DNA from: Paenibacillus sp. DMB5
GTDB lineage: Bacteria > Bacillota > Bacilli > Paenibacillales > Paenibacillaceae
Reading direction: 5' to 3'
Assembly: GCF_001517085.1 (NCBI RefSeq)
Contig: NZ_LRAC01000135.1
Coordinates: 17,808 to 81,807, forward strand
DNA length: 64,000 bases
Each line of letters opens with the position of its first letter. Within the stretch, counting starts at the first letter, position 1. Both the position numbers and the translations under genes were made by a program. Under the pieces are notes generated by a model. It did no database searches. It was not told the DNA's origin and saw only the letters and a list, made by a program, of their open reading frames with translations. Below are positions 25,908 to 36,487 of this stretch, piece by piece.

Positions 25908-26324
25908 CTACAGCCAGTCCTCCGCCAGCAGCTGCTTCAGCAGCTTCACCTGTTCCGCGCCGATTTTGGCGGCAATCTCCTGCTCGATCTTTTGCTTGAT
26001 CTCCAGCATTCTGCGGCACACCTCCAGCCCGCCGGCGGTCAGGGAGATGTATTTGTCACGGCTGTTTCCCTCCACCTGGACGGTTTCGACATAGCCCTGC
26101 TCCAGCAGGGAATTAACCACTTTCTGCGCCCCCTGGCGGGATATGCTGATCCTGCGGCTAATGTCTGAGATGGACAGCCTTCCGTGCAGCTCAAGCTTAG
26201 CCAGAATATGCGTCTCTGTATGGTTAAGCGGATCACCGCTGCCTGCACTCACTTTTTCACGCAATACTTTATGTTTTTCACTGACCAGATCAATCAGATT
26301 TAATCCACGGATATATTCCTTCAT
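25908..26324 (-). CDS. MarR family transcriptional regulator
   Basis: A 138-residue MarR protein. HTH and wing: LSISDISRRISISRQGAQKVVNSLLEQGYVETVQVEGNSRDKYISLTAGG. ATG 26324 follows GGAGG by nine bases (GTG 26327 also possible). It is divergent from the DUF2798 gene, and a 13-bp perfect inverted repeat lies between them, so it probably represses that gene and itself. The ligand is unknown. Confidence 0.85.
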   Translation of the reverse strand: MKEYIRGLNLIDLVSEKHKVLREKVSAGSGDPLNHTETHILAKLELHGRLSISDISRRISISRQGAQKVVNSLLEQGYVETVQVEGNSRDKYISLTAGGLEVCRRMLEIKQKIEQEIAAKIGAEQVKLLKQLLAEDWL

Positions 26325-26376
26325 CACAAAAGGCCTCCAGTTATCAGAATACTATTTCAGTTTGAACATTCTTCGG

Positions 26377-26405
26377 GATTATTGTCAACCAAGTTGACAA
26401 TAATC
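26377..26405. promoter_or_regulatory. MarR-type operator overlapping the DUF2798 promoter
   Basis: GATTATTGTCAAC-CAA-GTTGACAATAATC: 13-bp perfect arms and a 3-base centre. The right arm contains the -35 TTGACA (26395-26400) of a rightward promoter with TAATAT 16 bases on. Confidence 0.8.
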
Positions 26406-26461
26406 GACCCACTGCTAATATGAGTGGAGCATAAAAACCTAAAGCTAAGGGAGTTTGAACA

Positions 26462-26935
26462 ATGGGCAGAAACAAAAAAGAAGCACTGGTCTTCACCAGC
26501 ATGACGTGCTTCCTGATGGTTGTGGGAATGAGCTTTTATAATGTAATCATATCGGTCGGCGCAACAAGCGAAGTGTTTATTCAGGTTGCAGCAGGCTTGC
26601 TGCCGGCGCTGGCAGTCGCACTCGTGCTGGACATTTTCGTCGTCAGCAAAATCGCCAAGGGGCTGGCGTTCAAGCTGCTTAAGCCGTCCGACCCCGTGAT
26701 CAAAAAAGTATTAACCATTTCATCCTTTATGGTCTGCGGCATGGTTATCTGCATGTCCCTATATGGCACACTAGCACACTACGGTTTCGGAGACAACTTT
26801 CTGCGTCACTATCTGACCATCCTTGGTCTTAATTTCATCTGCGCCCTGCCGCTGCAGTTGCTGATTGTCGGTCCGCTTGCCCGCTTCTTATTTACAAAAA
26901 TCTATCCGGTGAAGGCAGCGGTGCAGAGTGCTTAG
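26462..26935 (+). CDS. DUF2798-like membrane protein
   Basis: A 157-residue protein with four membrane helices arranged as two similar halves (FTSMTCFLMVVGMSFYNVII and ISSFMVCGMVICMSLYGTL), the internal duplication seen in DUF2798 proteins. The function is unknown. Its promoter carries the MarR-type operator, so it is probably induced by a small molecule. Confidence 0.75.
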   Translation: MGRNKKEALVFTSMTCFLMVVGMSFYNVIISVGATSEVFIQVAAGLLPALAVALVLDIFVVSKIAKGLAFKLLKPSDPVIKKVLTISSFMVCGMVICMSLYGTLAHYGFGDNFLRHYLTILGLNFICALPLQLLIVGPLARFLFTKIYPVKAAVQSA

Positions 26936-27003
26936 TCCTTGCTTGATTCAGCAGAGCCTTGGGTAATAATGGATAACAAACTGCTATGAAAGGATGTTGT
27001 GCC

Positions 27004-27372
27004 ATGCTTGCTAAAAAGGATGGTATCTCACTCTTCGCGCTAATCGTAGCCCTTATCCTTATTAATATTTTCGGCACAGAGCTTGAATCCAGAATGTGGG
27101 ATAATTTCACTTTGATTGCAAACTGTTTTTTGGCTCAGGGTGTATTTATTACGCTGTTGAATGTGTTTAGACCAAGTACCAGCCGTAAACCCTCCATGGG
27201 ACTAATTTTACTGGCGCTGCTGACCGGGTTTATCACCGTTGTCCTTATTATCACAGCCGAGACGACCCTGATGAATCAGCTGCTGTTTATTTTTATCCAG
27301 GCTATGATTACCTATGCCGAAGCTTACCTGCTGCGCAAGGAGCTTAAAGGAGAGGACGGACGGCAGATCTAA
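27004..27372 (+). CDS. Small integral membrane protein, unknown
   Basis: A 122-residue protein with about four membrane segments (SLFALIVALILINIFG; LIANCFLAQGVFITLLNVF; LILLALLTGFITVVLII; LLFIFIQAMITYAEAYLL). I do not recognise it. I chose ATG 27004 because AAAGGA lies nine bases upstream. It is 68 bases after the DUF2798-like gene and is followed by a terminator, so it likely belongs to the same MarR-controlled unit. Confidence 0.65.
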   Translation: MLAKKDGISLFALIVALILINIFGTELESRMWDNFTLIANCFLAQGVFITLLNVFRPSTSRKPSMGLILLALLTGFITVVLIITAETTLMNQLLFIFIQAMITYAEAYLLRKELKGEDGRQI

Positions 27373-27414
27373 AGGAACTACCGACTTTGTTATTGTCAGA
27401 TAGCCTCAACATAC

Positions 27415-27453
27415 AAGCAGTCCCGGTGCAATGAATCTGCACCGGGACTGCTT
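27415..27453 (+). terminator. Strong terminator
   Basis: AAGCAGTCCCGGTGCA pairs perfectly with TGCACCGGGACTGCTT (16 bp), then TTATTTCTAT on the plus strand. It also separates the convergent levanase gene. Confidence 0.85.
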
Positions 27454-27497
27454 TATTTCTATAAAAGGGTTTGGCCCAAAGACCTCCTATTAGCGGT

Positions 27498-30400
27498 TCA
27501 GAAGCCCAGTTGCCATTTCTGGTCTGCTGCACCAGCCTGCGGAGCTGCAAGGCTCACAACTGATCCGTCTGCCGAAACCGTCAGCGCCAGATGATTGTGG
27601 ACCGACAGGATGGCAACCGAGCCGTCCTCATTCCTTTGCAGAATCCATCGCTGATTATTATAACCCAGATAGGAATAGAGCTGGATCACATTCTGTCCCG
27701 TGTTCAAATCAAGAGCCTGGCCGGAGGCTGTACGGATGGAATAAGAGCCTGCTTCATCGCCGGTCGGCACAAATATCCATTTCTGGTCTGACGCTTCATC
27801 CGCCGCTTTAACCGTTACGGGTTCACCGTTCGTCAGACTATCCGTATACAGCGATTTCCGTGAGGCCTCGTTTACCAGGCTTGAAGCCTGCAGCTTCGCT
27901 GGTACAGCCTCGCTCACATTTACATTCTGATACGAAGCAGTTCCCCCGAATACATGCAGGCCGAAATGCCCCTCGGCAAAGGTACCGTCCTGCACATCCA
28001 TTAGCTTCTGCCCGTCCAGGTATACTGTAATATGAGGGCCGTCCGCTTGTATCTTTAACCGGTATACCCGGTCCGGCTGAATGAAGGCCGGCACCCTGGC
28101 CAGCACTTGCCGTTCTTCAAAGCGCCCGCCGATCTTGTAAAATAAGCGAAACGACTTCATATTGGGGTCCAGATTCAGATAATAACCGCTGCGACCGTCC
28201 GCGCTTGCCCTAAACAGAAGAGAGCCTGCTCCCCCGGCAGTGCCAAGCTTCATGTCAGCTTCATAGGTGAAATTTCCCGCCTGTTCTGCGGCAATATACT
28301 GGGCATCGCCGGAGTAGCTTCCGCGGATGCCGTCTTCACCTGCCAGCCACGAGGCCATGGACAGATCCTTCGTCCAGCCGCTGAGGCTGGTCCGGAATTC
28401 CCCTCCAAAGACCTGCACACGGACACTTGCAGTTGCTTTTCCATTCGGGGTGGCTGCCGTAATAACAGCTGTGCCTGCTTTTACCGCCTTAATCACCGCC
28501 CCGGAATGACCGTTCTGCTGTATCGCTATAACCCCGGAATTGCTTGATGCCCATTTCAGCGGATTTGCACCGTTGCCGGGTCCGTTTTCTACCGCGGCCT
28601 GCAGAGTCACACTTTGACCGGTACTCAGTTCACGTTCGCTGGTATCCATCATGATCCGGGTGGAGAGATCCGCCCCGCTATTCCATACCGAAGCCAGCTT
28701 GTAAGCCTTTAATGAAACCACCTTTACATTGCCGCCCTTGGTATAAAAGCTCATTCCCCGGCTGGCCGGGTCCGGGAAAATGACATCCGAGAATACAGAC
28801 TTCCCGCCGTTCACAAACACCTCGACCGAGGATTCATCTACCAGGATACGCAGCTTGATCCGTCCGTTCTCCGCTGCCGCCTGCGTCTCATGTCTGGTGC
28901 TGAACAGGCTGGAGAAATCCGTCGCCCCGGAAAGGGAGCGATCGACAAACACCGTGCCCGCAGCAGGCTTATAACCAACAACCGTTTTCCCGCCATTCCC
29001 CTCACGCACATTAAATCCGAATTCCGACACACTGCTGCCGGCGGGTATCTCCACTTCGGCTTCCAGTTCGTACGCTCCGGCAGTAACGCCCTTCAGCAGA
29101 TTCTGGGAAGAAGGGGATACGATCTTTCCGGAGGCCGAATAAAGCGGGCTGCGCAGCGATTCCAGCTCTTTAACCGGACTCTGCACCAGCCGGAGCCCTT
29201 CACCTGTCCGGATCAGTGTAACTTCTCTCGGAACCGTCAGCTCCCCCTTCCAGCCCGTTGTCGGAAAGGCAAACGGATAATCCCAGTTCGACATCCACGC
29301 CAGCATCACTCTCCGTCCATCCTGCATATCCGAAAAGGACATGGACGCATAGAACTCCTTGCCAAAATCGGTTCTCAGCACAGTTCCGGCCGGATTATCA
29401 TTCACGAATTTCCCTTCTGCGGTCAGACTCCCCACAAAATATTCCGCATCCGATCCGCCCGTTGCCGGATTCGCTCCTGTGCTGATCATCAGCACCCACT
29501 TCTTTTCTGAGGTCCCCTGCACCGTAAGCGGGAATAGATCCGGGCATTCCCATACCCCTCCGCGGATATAGCTCCCGTACCCCCAATTATCGGTTAACGT
29601 CCAGTCGAGCAGATTGTTGAGGTAAAAAAGCGGATATGATCGCCCCCCGAGACGACCATCACCCAGCGGTTATTGGCCTCATCGCGCACTACCTTGGGAT
29701 CACGGAAATCCCAGCCCCCGGGGTCCCCCCCGTTCTTCCCTGGATTCTCTATCACTATTGGACGTTCTTTGGAATACTCCCAGGTACGTCCCTTATCCTT
29801 GCTGTAGGCCAGACCAATCCGCTGGTTGCCGTTGGGGGCATCCGGATTGTAGGAGGTATAGTAGGCGAGCAGCCCCTGGCCGCCCGAATCCCCAAACAAA
29901 CCCGAGGAGTTATCCAGATCGGCTACGGCAGACCCGGACCAGACATGCCCGTAATCATTCCACGGGAGGGCAATCGGGAGGCGCTTCCAATTTAGCATAT
30001 CTGTACTGACTGCATGCGCCCAGGTTCCCCCGTCCTGATGGAACAGATGATATTCCCCGGCAAAATAGACCAGCCCGTTCGGATCACTGACGGAACCGCG
30101 CATCGGGGTGTAATGGTACTGCGGCCGGTATTTTTCATTATTATAGCTGGCGAAATCAGTAACATAAGTATGCTGAAAATAGGCAGTTCCGCTGTTTACG
30201 ACCAGCCCCGAGTTCCCGGATACATATGAGCTGTCAGTGACATCTATTGCCGCCGGAGTATAGCCATCCACAAAAATCTGAATCCGACTCCCCTTTGCCT
30301 GCACCTCCAGCGCATGCTTCGCACCCGCTTGACCAGGATAAGTACGGCTTGAGGTTGCTATGATCGTCCCGTCCGGTTTGGTTAAACGGACACGAAGTTG

Positions 30401-31300
30401 ATTGCCTGTCTTAACCAGAGCCGCCTCGTATCCGTCCGAGCCGTCCGCGGAGGAGCGGAAAGCTAGGCCCGCAGTGCCATCCGAAGGAAGGGATATCTGT
30501 CCTTCATACACGAAATCGGCGGCAGACCTGTCATAGAGCAGCAGCGCTTTGCCCTGATTGCCGGAAGATCCTTTTTTACCTTTCAGATCCGGCTGCCAAT
30601 GGCCTTTGCTGGTCAGCACAGACCCGAGATTCCCCTGCAGATCACTCACCAGGATGTTCTGGAACAATGCAGCACCATCCCAGACGTGGAGCCCGAGCTG
30701 GCCGGAGGAATAGGTATTGTCCTCAATATCGATTACCGGCATATATTGGTTCCCCCAATACACTTTCAGAGAGGAGCCCTGGGCCTTCACCTTCAGATGA
30801 TAGATTTCACCCTGGACCAGAGGAACCTGGCGTTCCTCCTGCAGGCTGCCGGCTCCATTTGCCGCATCCCTTAAACGGATCACACCGGCTTGCGGCACAA
30901 TCTGCAGCATATAGGCCTGTTTCCCGTCACCGCTTGCGCGGAACAGCAGCGAGGCATCGGGCTGCCCCTCCTTGATCATCACATCCGCTTCATAAATAAA
31001 ATCATCTGCGGAAGCCTGCGATAGAGCCGCCACATTTTCCCGCTGGTCCGATGTCAGCAAAAGTCCGTCCGCTGTGTTCTCCTGTCTGCCTTTTCCGGCT
31101 GTGTACCATCCCGTCAAATTAGTATTTAGTTTGGTAGCGGTTTCAAAAATCATCGTCTCCCCCTCGGGTCCTTGGCCTGCTGTCGGCTCTGCCGCTTCAG
31201 CCCTGCCTGTCTCAGAATGGAATGGTATTATCCCTGCTGAAGTGAACATGAGTCCCGCAGCCAGCACAATATTCAGACCTAATTTCGCTTTACGGTTCAT
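27498..31300 (-). pseudogene. sacC: Secreted multidomain GH32 levanase/fructanase, frameshifted
   Basis: With one added A near 29611-29618, this is one 1267-residue exoenzyme. It has a signal peptide (to about residue 36), then two LamG-like beta-sandwich repeats (about 50-225 and 230-385). The GH32 beta-propeller starts near 391: SDPNG holds the nucleophile, FRDPKV is near 537, and WECPDLF holds the general acid near 583. The GH32 C-terminal sandwich follows, then an Ig-like BIG2 domain (about 887-960), a third LamG-like domain (970-1130) and a ricin-type QxW lectin domain to the end. The protein would hydrolyse levan or inulin outside the cell. It is last in the fructan operon. The first motif is SDPNG instead of NDPNG. 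Confidence 0.85.
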
Positions 31301-31342
31301 CCTTCTACCTCTTTTCCTGTGAATGATAGCTCATATTGAAAC

Positions 31343-31382
31343 ACAAGGCCGGCTTGCTGCATCTGCATCACTCCGGCCTTGT
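31343..31382 (-). terminator. Hairpin between fructokinase and levanase genes
   Basis: ACAAGGCCGG pairs with CCGGCCTTGT; a moderate T-tract follows on the minus strand. It may partly separate levanase expression from the upstream genes. Confidence 0.7.
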
Positions 31383-31409
31383 CTGCTGTTATATCAATAA
31401 TAGATTGAA

Positions 31410-32294
31410 CTACTTCAGGTTTTTGTCCATTGCTGCAAGACCCAGGGCCAGCGCACCGCATAATCCGGCCTGCTGGCCAAGACCCGGAGCCACAATATAC
31501 TCCTCCATTTGCGTGAGAATAGCATCCGCACTGACATATCCGTTAAGATTCCGGCTCACGGCCTCCCGGACCAGCGGGAACAGCTGGGACTGCTGCATAA
31601 CGCCTCCGCCGAGTATGATTTTCTCCGGGGAGAGAAGCAGGACAGCCTGGGTTACGGACTCGGCAATGTAGAAGGCTTCAATCTCCCATGCCTTGTGCCC
31701 GGCAGGAAGCTCAGGACCCTTTGCTCCCCATCTGGCTTCAATAGCTGGCCCTGCCGCCATTCCTTCGAGGCAGTCTCCATGATAGGGGCATCTTCCGGGA
31801 TAATGATCCTCCGGATGCCGTCTCGTCGGAACATGCCCGCCTTCAGGATGCACAAGACCATGAACCAGCTGCCCCCCGGCATAGACACCGACACCTATCC
31901 CTGTACCCACGGTAATGTACAGGCAGCTGGACAGTCCCTGTGCCGCCCCCCACTTCACCTCACCATAGGCCGCAGCATTAACATCGGTATCCCAGCCCAG
32001 CGGAACCGGAAAGGCTTGCTTCAAGGTCCCGAGCAGATCATAATTTGCCCATCCCGGCTTGGGCGTGGTCGTAACGTAACCATAGGTCGGGCTATCCGGG
32101 CGGATATCAATCGGACCAAAGGACCCGATCCCGATGGCTTCTGCCCCTTTGTCCCGGAAATACTCGATTACTTGGGGCATCGTCTGATCCGGATGGCTGG
32201 TCGGGAAGCTGATCTGATCCTCAATCCGTCCGTGCTCATCCCCGATGCCGCAGATAAATTTCGTTCCGCCTGCTTCAATAGCTCCTATACGCAT
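31410..32294 (-). CDS. scrK: ROK family fructokinase
   Basis: Phosphorylates fructose released by the GH32 enzymes. The 294-residue protein has the ATP motif AIEAGGTKFICGIGD at the N-terminus, catalytic D in DTDVNAAAYGE, and the ROK zinc motif HPEDHYPGRCPYHGDCLEGMAAGPAIEARWG typical of the ScrK/GmuE group. GGGAGGTG precedes the ATG. It lies 18 bases after scrB. Confidence 0.92.
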   Translation of the reverse strand: MRIGAIEAGGTKFICGIGDEHGRIEDQISFPTSHPDQTMPQVIEYFRDKGAEAIGIGSFGPIDIRPDSPTYGYVTTTPKPGWANYDLLGTLKQAFPVPLGWDTDVNAAAYGEVKWGAAQGLSSCLYITVGTGIGVGVYAGGQLVHGLVHPEGGHVPTRRHPEDHYPGRCPYHGDCLEGMAAGPAIEARWGAKGPELPAGHKAWEIEAFYIAESVTQAVLLLSPEKIILGGGVMQQSQLFPLVREAVSRNLNGYVSADAILTQMEEYIVAPGLGQQAGLCGALALGLAAMDKNLK

Positions 32295-32312
32295 GTTAGC
32301 TGCACCTCCCGT

Positions 32313-33796
32313 TTACTTCCTGCCGCCGGCTGCGGCAGATGAGGCCAGCTCATAAAGCTCCAGCGACAGGAACACCTGCTCTTCCTGCTCTGTAAAGGCA
32401 GCCAGTCCGGCGGAGGACGGCCCAGGGTAAATAAGATCCGTAATAACCGCCTGACCGCCGCCCGCGAACACCTCCACCGAGGAACGGTCTACATAAATAC
32501 TCAGATCATAGACTTCAGCCGGTGCCGCAAGCTTCGCAGAATGAACCCCCGCGAACAGACTGTGGAAATCAGCCTTCCCGGAAGCACTGCGGTCCACGTA
32601 CAATTCTTCCGTCTGCGCATTAATCCCGGCAACGGTTTGCTCCTGGGCACCTGCTTTTATGCGGAATCCGGCAGACGTACCGCGCGGAAGCTTCGCCTCT
32701 ATAAGGTAGGCGTCCAGTTCAAGCCCGGCGCAGGCCGCATTAATTTCTTGCACCGAAGCATTCTTAAGGGACAGGACAGGGATACGCGCTGCTTCCAGCT
32801 CTTTAGCAGGCTTCTGGATGAGCATCGCCTCCCCGTTTCTCGTTTCCAGTGAAAGCTCACGGGGAATCGTCATCGCTCCGCGGAAGCCTTCTGTCGGTGT
32901 CTGCGGAGCATACATCCAGTTGCTCATCCAGCCGATAAACAGGCGTCTTCCATCTTCCTCGGGAAGATCGGACCAGCTCACTCCGGCATAATTATCCCTG
33001 CCGTAATCCATCCAGCGGATGCGCTGCGAGGCTTCGTCAGGCGTGAATACAGTCCCGTCGAAGCTGCCTGTGAAATACTGTGTTCTGGAGCCTTCCTCAA
33101 AGGCCGGATCAGCACCAATGCTCACAAGCATCACCCATTTAACGTTATCCTTGTCCCCATCAACCGGCAGCGGGAAAAGATCCGGGCACTCCCATACTCC
33201 GTCATGCGAGCCGATCCCGGCACCGAATTCGCTGGCAAAGGTCCAGTGAATCAGGTCAGGCGAGTGGTACAGGCATACTGTCTGGCCGCAGGCCACGATC
33301 ATCACCCAGCGGCTGGCATCATGATCCCAGAACACCTTGGGATCACGGAATCTATGAAGCTGTCGTGGGTCAGCACCGGATTTCCGGCATATTTGATCCA
33401 GGTTCTCCCGTTATCCTTGCTGTACGCAATGCTCTGATACTGAACGGGCGGCTGTCCTTCCGGCATATTCAGGTGATGGGTAAAGATCGCTACAAGCCCC
33501 GGCTTATCTTCGAAAAAGCCCGTCGTATTCTTCCAGTCCACAACGGCGCTTCCCGAGAAAATCATGCCCAGTTCATCCGGCACCAGCGCAACCGGCAGCT
33601 CTTCCCAGTTAATGAGATCCCTGCTGACGGCATGGCCCCAGTGCATCTCGCCCATACTCATACCGTCCGGGTGATGCTGGAAGAACAAGTGGTATTCTCC
33701 CTCGAAGTAGACGAGCCCGTTCGGATCATTCATCCAATTCTTCCGGGGTGAAAAGTGATAGGCTCCCCGGTAGTTTTGCTCTGTAATTGCTGACAT
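32313..33796 (-). pseudogene. scrB: Intracellular GH32 sucrose/fructo-oligosaccharide hydrolase, frameshifted
   Basis: Beta-fructofuranosidase of the ScrB/SacA type without a signal peptide. WMNDPNGLVYFEGEYHLFFQ (nucleophile D24) opens the propeller, RDPKVFWDHDASRWVM is near residue 150, and WECPDLFPLP gives the acid/base. The first 149 residues and the remainder lie in different frames. One T added at 33347-33352 restores DSFIDFRDPKV and a 494-residue protein of normal length. AAAGGAG precedes the ATG. It would split imported fructans and sucrose into fructose for ScrK. Confidence 0.88.
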
Positions 33797-33825
33797 ATAT
33801 GATTTCTCCTTTTCTCCCGGATAGA

Positions 33826-33887
33826 TTGAACCGGGAATTTAGAGAAAGGGTCTGGCTCAGCTCCCTTTTCTCAAGATTCCAGTTCAA
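33826..33887 (-). terminator. Intercistronic hairpin after the fructan binding-protein gene
   Basis: TTGAAC and GAGAAAGGG pair with CCCTTTTCTC and GTTCAA across a long stem with bulges. It lies between the lipoprotein gene and scrB, mirroring 6744-6781 and 58414-58447. Confidence 0.55.
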
Positions 33888-33907
33888 TCTTTATTTTTAT
33901 TTTTATA

Positions 33908-35524
33908 TTACTTCCCCGTTGCTCTGTCGTAGCCGCCCTGCTTGATCTTCAGCCATTCCTGCAGGCCGAGGCGGTCCAGCTCTTTGAGATAATCATTCCA
34001 CTCTGCATCGATTTTGCCGTTCTGGTACCATTCGGTGCGCATTCTGAGCACATAGGCGAACAGGTCGGTTTCAATGGTCGTCAGGCGGTCCAGCTCGTCA
34101 ATGGAGTGGAATACGCTCGGCATAACGTTTTCTGCCTTCATTTTTGGAGCCATGATGTTCTTGATGATATCCATTCTGCCCTTGGCATCATCCGGCATGG
34201 TTGTATATTTATTATAGTAGGAATCCAGAATCGCCAGCGGTCCGCCGATGCTTGTTTTCTCGCGCAGCTCAACCGGAGCAGCCCCATTCAGCGGCAAATG
34301 CTTCAGCATCCCCTTGGCTTCATCAAACTCGAAGATGTTCTGCTGGGTATCATCCCCGTAGGTTCCCCAGTTGTTCTGTACGGACTGGATCGGGTCATAC
34401 AGCTGATCCACCCACTTCGCCGTGGTTTCCAGGTTTTTATTCGCGCTGGTCACGACCATTTTGCCGCGTCCAAGACCGAGACCGTTCGTACGGGTTACGT
34501 TGATTTCACCGTCAGGTCCAGCCAGTGGCTGCATAACCTCATAAGCATCGTTCGCTCCGGAGATGTTCGCTTTATCCCAGGAGAAATAGAGGCCGTACTT
34601 CTGATCCTTCCCCTTAGCCAGGTAAGTACTCCAGTCTTGGGTATACGCTTCGATATCAATGAGGCCTTCTGTATACAGCTCGTGGATATACGATACCGCA
34701 TTTTTATAGTCTTCTTGCGCAGCCGTAAAGATCACCTTGCCGTCATTGCTTACCACCGCATGGTCAGGATTCTCGCCGAGTCCGAAAGAACCAAACAGGA
34801 AGGCTAAGTCCTCCGCTCCCGGCTTATTAATGAAGGACAGAGGAATTTCATCAGCCTGACCGTTGCCGTTCGGATCCTTTGTCTTAAAAGCAATCAGCAC
34901 CTGCTTCAATTCTTCCGTCGTTGTCGGCATCTTGAGGCCCAGCTTCTTCAGCCATTCCACGTTTATCCAAGGCATACTGTCCACCGCCTGGATTCTTTCT
35001 TTGCCGTTCCCCAGCTCTTCGATCCAAGGAAACGCGTAGATGTTGCCGTCAGGGGCTGTAATCATGCTTTTGTATTCAGGGGCTTCTTCCAGCACTTTTT
35101 TAAAGTTAGGCATATTCTGCTCGATCAGATCATTGAGCGGAATGATGGTGCCGTCCTTGGCAAGCTTCAGCAGCTCATAGTCACTGTAGTCGGCATTAAA
35201 AATCGCATCAGGAAGATCGCCGCTGGCAACGGCCAGGTTTCTTTTTTCCACAAACACATCTCTGGTGAAGTTTTTCCAGTTGATATGCACATTCGTTTTT
35301 TCTTCGAGGCGTTTATTGATCAGCTTGTCATTCGGGTCGGACGGGGCCAGCGGGGAGCTTTGGGTAATGAAGTTCAGGGTCACTTTCCCGTTTGGATCCT
35401 GTTTTTCACTGGCAGCGTTATCTCCCCCGCCCCCTCCGCCGCATGCGGCAAGGAACATGAAGGAAGCAAGGACTGAGGCAGAAGCTGCTTTTGACAAAAC
35501 CTTTGATCTTTTTGATCTTTTCAT
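33908..35524 (-). CDS. Sugar-binding lipoprotein of the fructan importer
   Basis: A 538-residue solute-binding lipoprotein. Signal peptide with lipobox LAAC (C28) and a poly-Gly linker. A DPNGNGQADEIPL loop near residue 215 resembles the calcium site of AlgQ2/LipO-type proteins. GGAGGT precedes ATG 35524. It follows the two permease genes and precedes scrB, so fructo-oligosaccharides are the likely cargo. No ATPase is encoded locally. Confidence 0.9.
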   Translation of the reverse strand: MKRSKRSKVLSKAASASVLASFMFLAACGGGGGGDNAASEKQDPNGKVTLNFITQSSPLAPSDPNDKLINKRLEEKTNVHINWKNFTRDVFVEKRNLAVASGDLPDAIFNADYSDYELLKLAKDGTIIPLNDLIEQNMPNFKKVLEEAPEYKSMITAPDGNIYAFPWIEELGNGKERIQAVDSMPWINVEWLKKLGLKMPTTTEELKQVLIAFKTKDPNGNGQADEIPLSFINKPGAEDLAFLFGSFGLGENPDHAVVSNDGKVIFTAAQEDYKNAVSYIHELYTEGLIDIEAYTQDWSTYLAKGKDQKYGLYFSWDKANISGANDAYEVMQPLAGPDGEINVTRTNGLGLGRGKMVVTSANKNLETTAKWVDQLYDPIQSVQNNWGTYGDDTQQNIFEFDEAKGMLKHLPLNGAAPVELREKTSIGGPLAILDSYYNKYTTMPDDAKGRMDIIKNIMAPKMKAENVMPSVFHSIDELDRLTTIETDLFAYVLRMRTEWYQNGKIDAEWNDYLKELDRLGLQEWLKIKQGGYDRATGK

Positions 35525-35588
35525 CGGATATGACCTCCAAAGTAAAATGAAATGAATAAAAGAACCTTATCTATGTGCAGTCTGCTTC

Positions 35589-36470
35589 CTATTTAATGGA
35601 GCCGACCATGACACCTTTCTCAAAGTACTTCTGGAAAAACGGATACATAATGATCAGCGGCAGGCTGGAGACAACGATCGCGGCATATTTGATGATTTCA
35701 GACAAACGTTTCATTTCTGCTGCAGCCAGCTGATCACTGATCATGCTGGGGTCTACCTGATTCTGGATCAGGATGGAGCGCAGAACGAGCTGCAGCGGGT
35801 GAAGATTCGGATTATCGAGATAGATCATGGCATCAAAGTACGAATTCCACTGGCCGACAAAGGCATACAGCGCAAGCACAAAGATGATCGGTTTAGAGAG
35901 CGGCAATACGATGCTGAAGAAAATCCTCATCTCCGAAGCCCCGTCCACATTGGACGCCTCCTTCAGTTCTTTCGGCACCCCTTTGAAGAAGGTTCTGGAC
36001 AAAATAATGTTCCATACATTGACCGCTCCGGGGATGATGACAGCCCAGACCGTATCCAGCAGCCCCAGATTTTTAACCAGCAGATAAGTCGGGACAAGGC
36101 CGCCGCCGAAGAACATCGTGAACAGGAACAGCGTCATAAATAAGCCCTTCCCCTTTAAGCGGTCATCCGACAAGGCATACCCGGCACAGACAGAGACCAT
36201 TACGGTCAGAAAAGCAAAGGCAGAGGCATAAAAAACAGCGTTTGCAAATCCCCGCAGCATCGCGGGATTGGTAAGGATCATCTTATAGCCTTCCGTAGAC
36301 CAGTCCGAAATCTTAAATGAAATCCCCCGGCTCAGCAGGACCGACGGGTCCATGAAGGAGGCGATCACCACATACACGAGCGGCAGAATCACCACCAGCA
36401 CAGCCAGTGTCAAAAAAGCGGCGTTCAGCGCAAGCATGAGGCGGTCCAGCCGCGAATGTTTAACGAACAT
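35589..36470 (-). CDS. Carbohydrate ABC transporter permease, LplC/YtcP type
   Basis: A 293-residue membrane subunit with six helices, EAA loop KELKEASNVDGASEMRIFF and C-terminus EKGVMVGSIK. The start follows AAAGGAGC. It lies 17 bases after the LplB-type gene, and the two form the channel of the fructan importer. Confidence 0.9.
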   Translation of the reverse strand: MFVKHSRLDRLMLALNAAFLTLAVLVVILPLVYVVIASFMDPSVLLSRGISFKISDWSTEGYKMILTNPAMLRGFANAVFYASAFAFLTVMVSVCAGYALSDDRLKGKGLFMTLFLFTMFFGGGLVPTYLLVKNLGLLDTVWAVIIPGAVNVWNIILSRTFFKGVPKELKEASNVDGASEMRIFFSIVLPLSKPIIFVLALYAFVGQWNSYFDAMIYLDNPNLHPLQLVLRSILIQNQVDPSMISDQLAAAEMKRLSEIIKYAAIVVSSLPLIIMYPFFQKYFEKGVMVGSIK

Positions 36471-36487
36471 GATTGGTTGCTCCTTTC

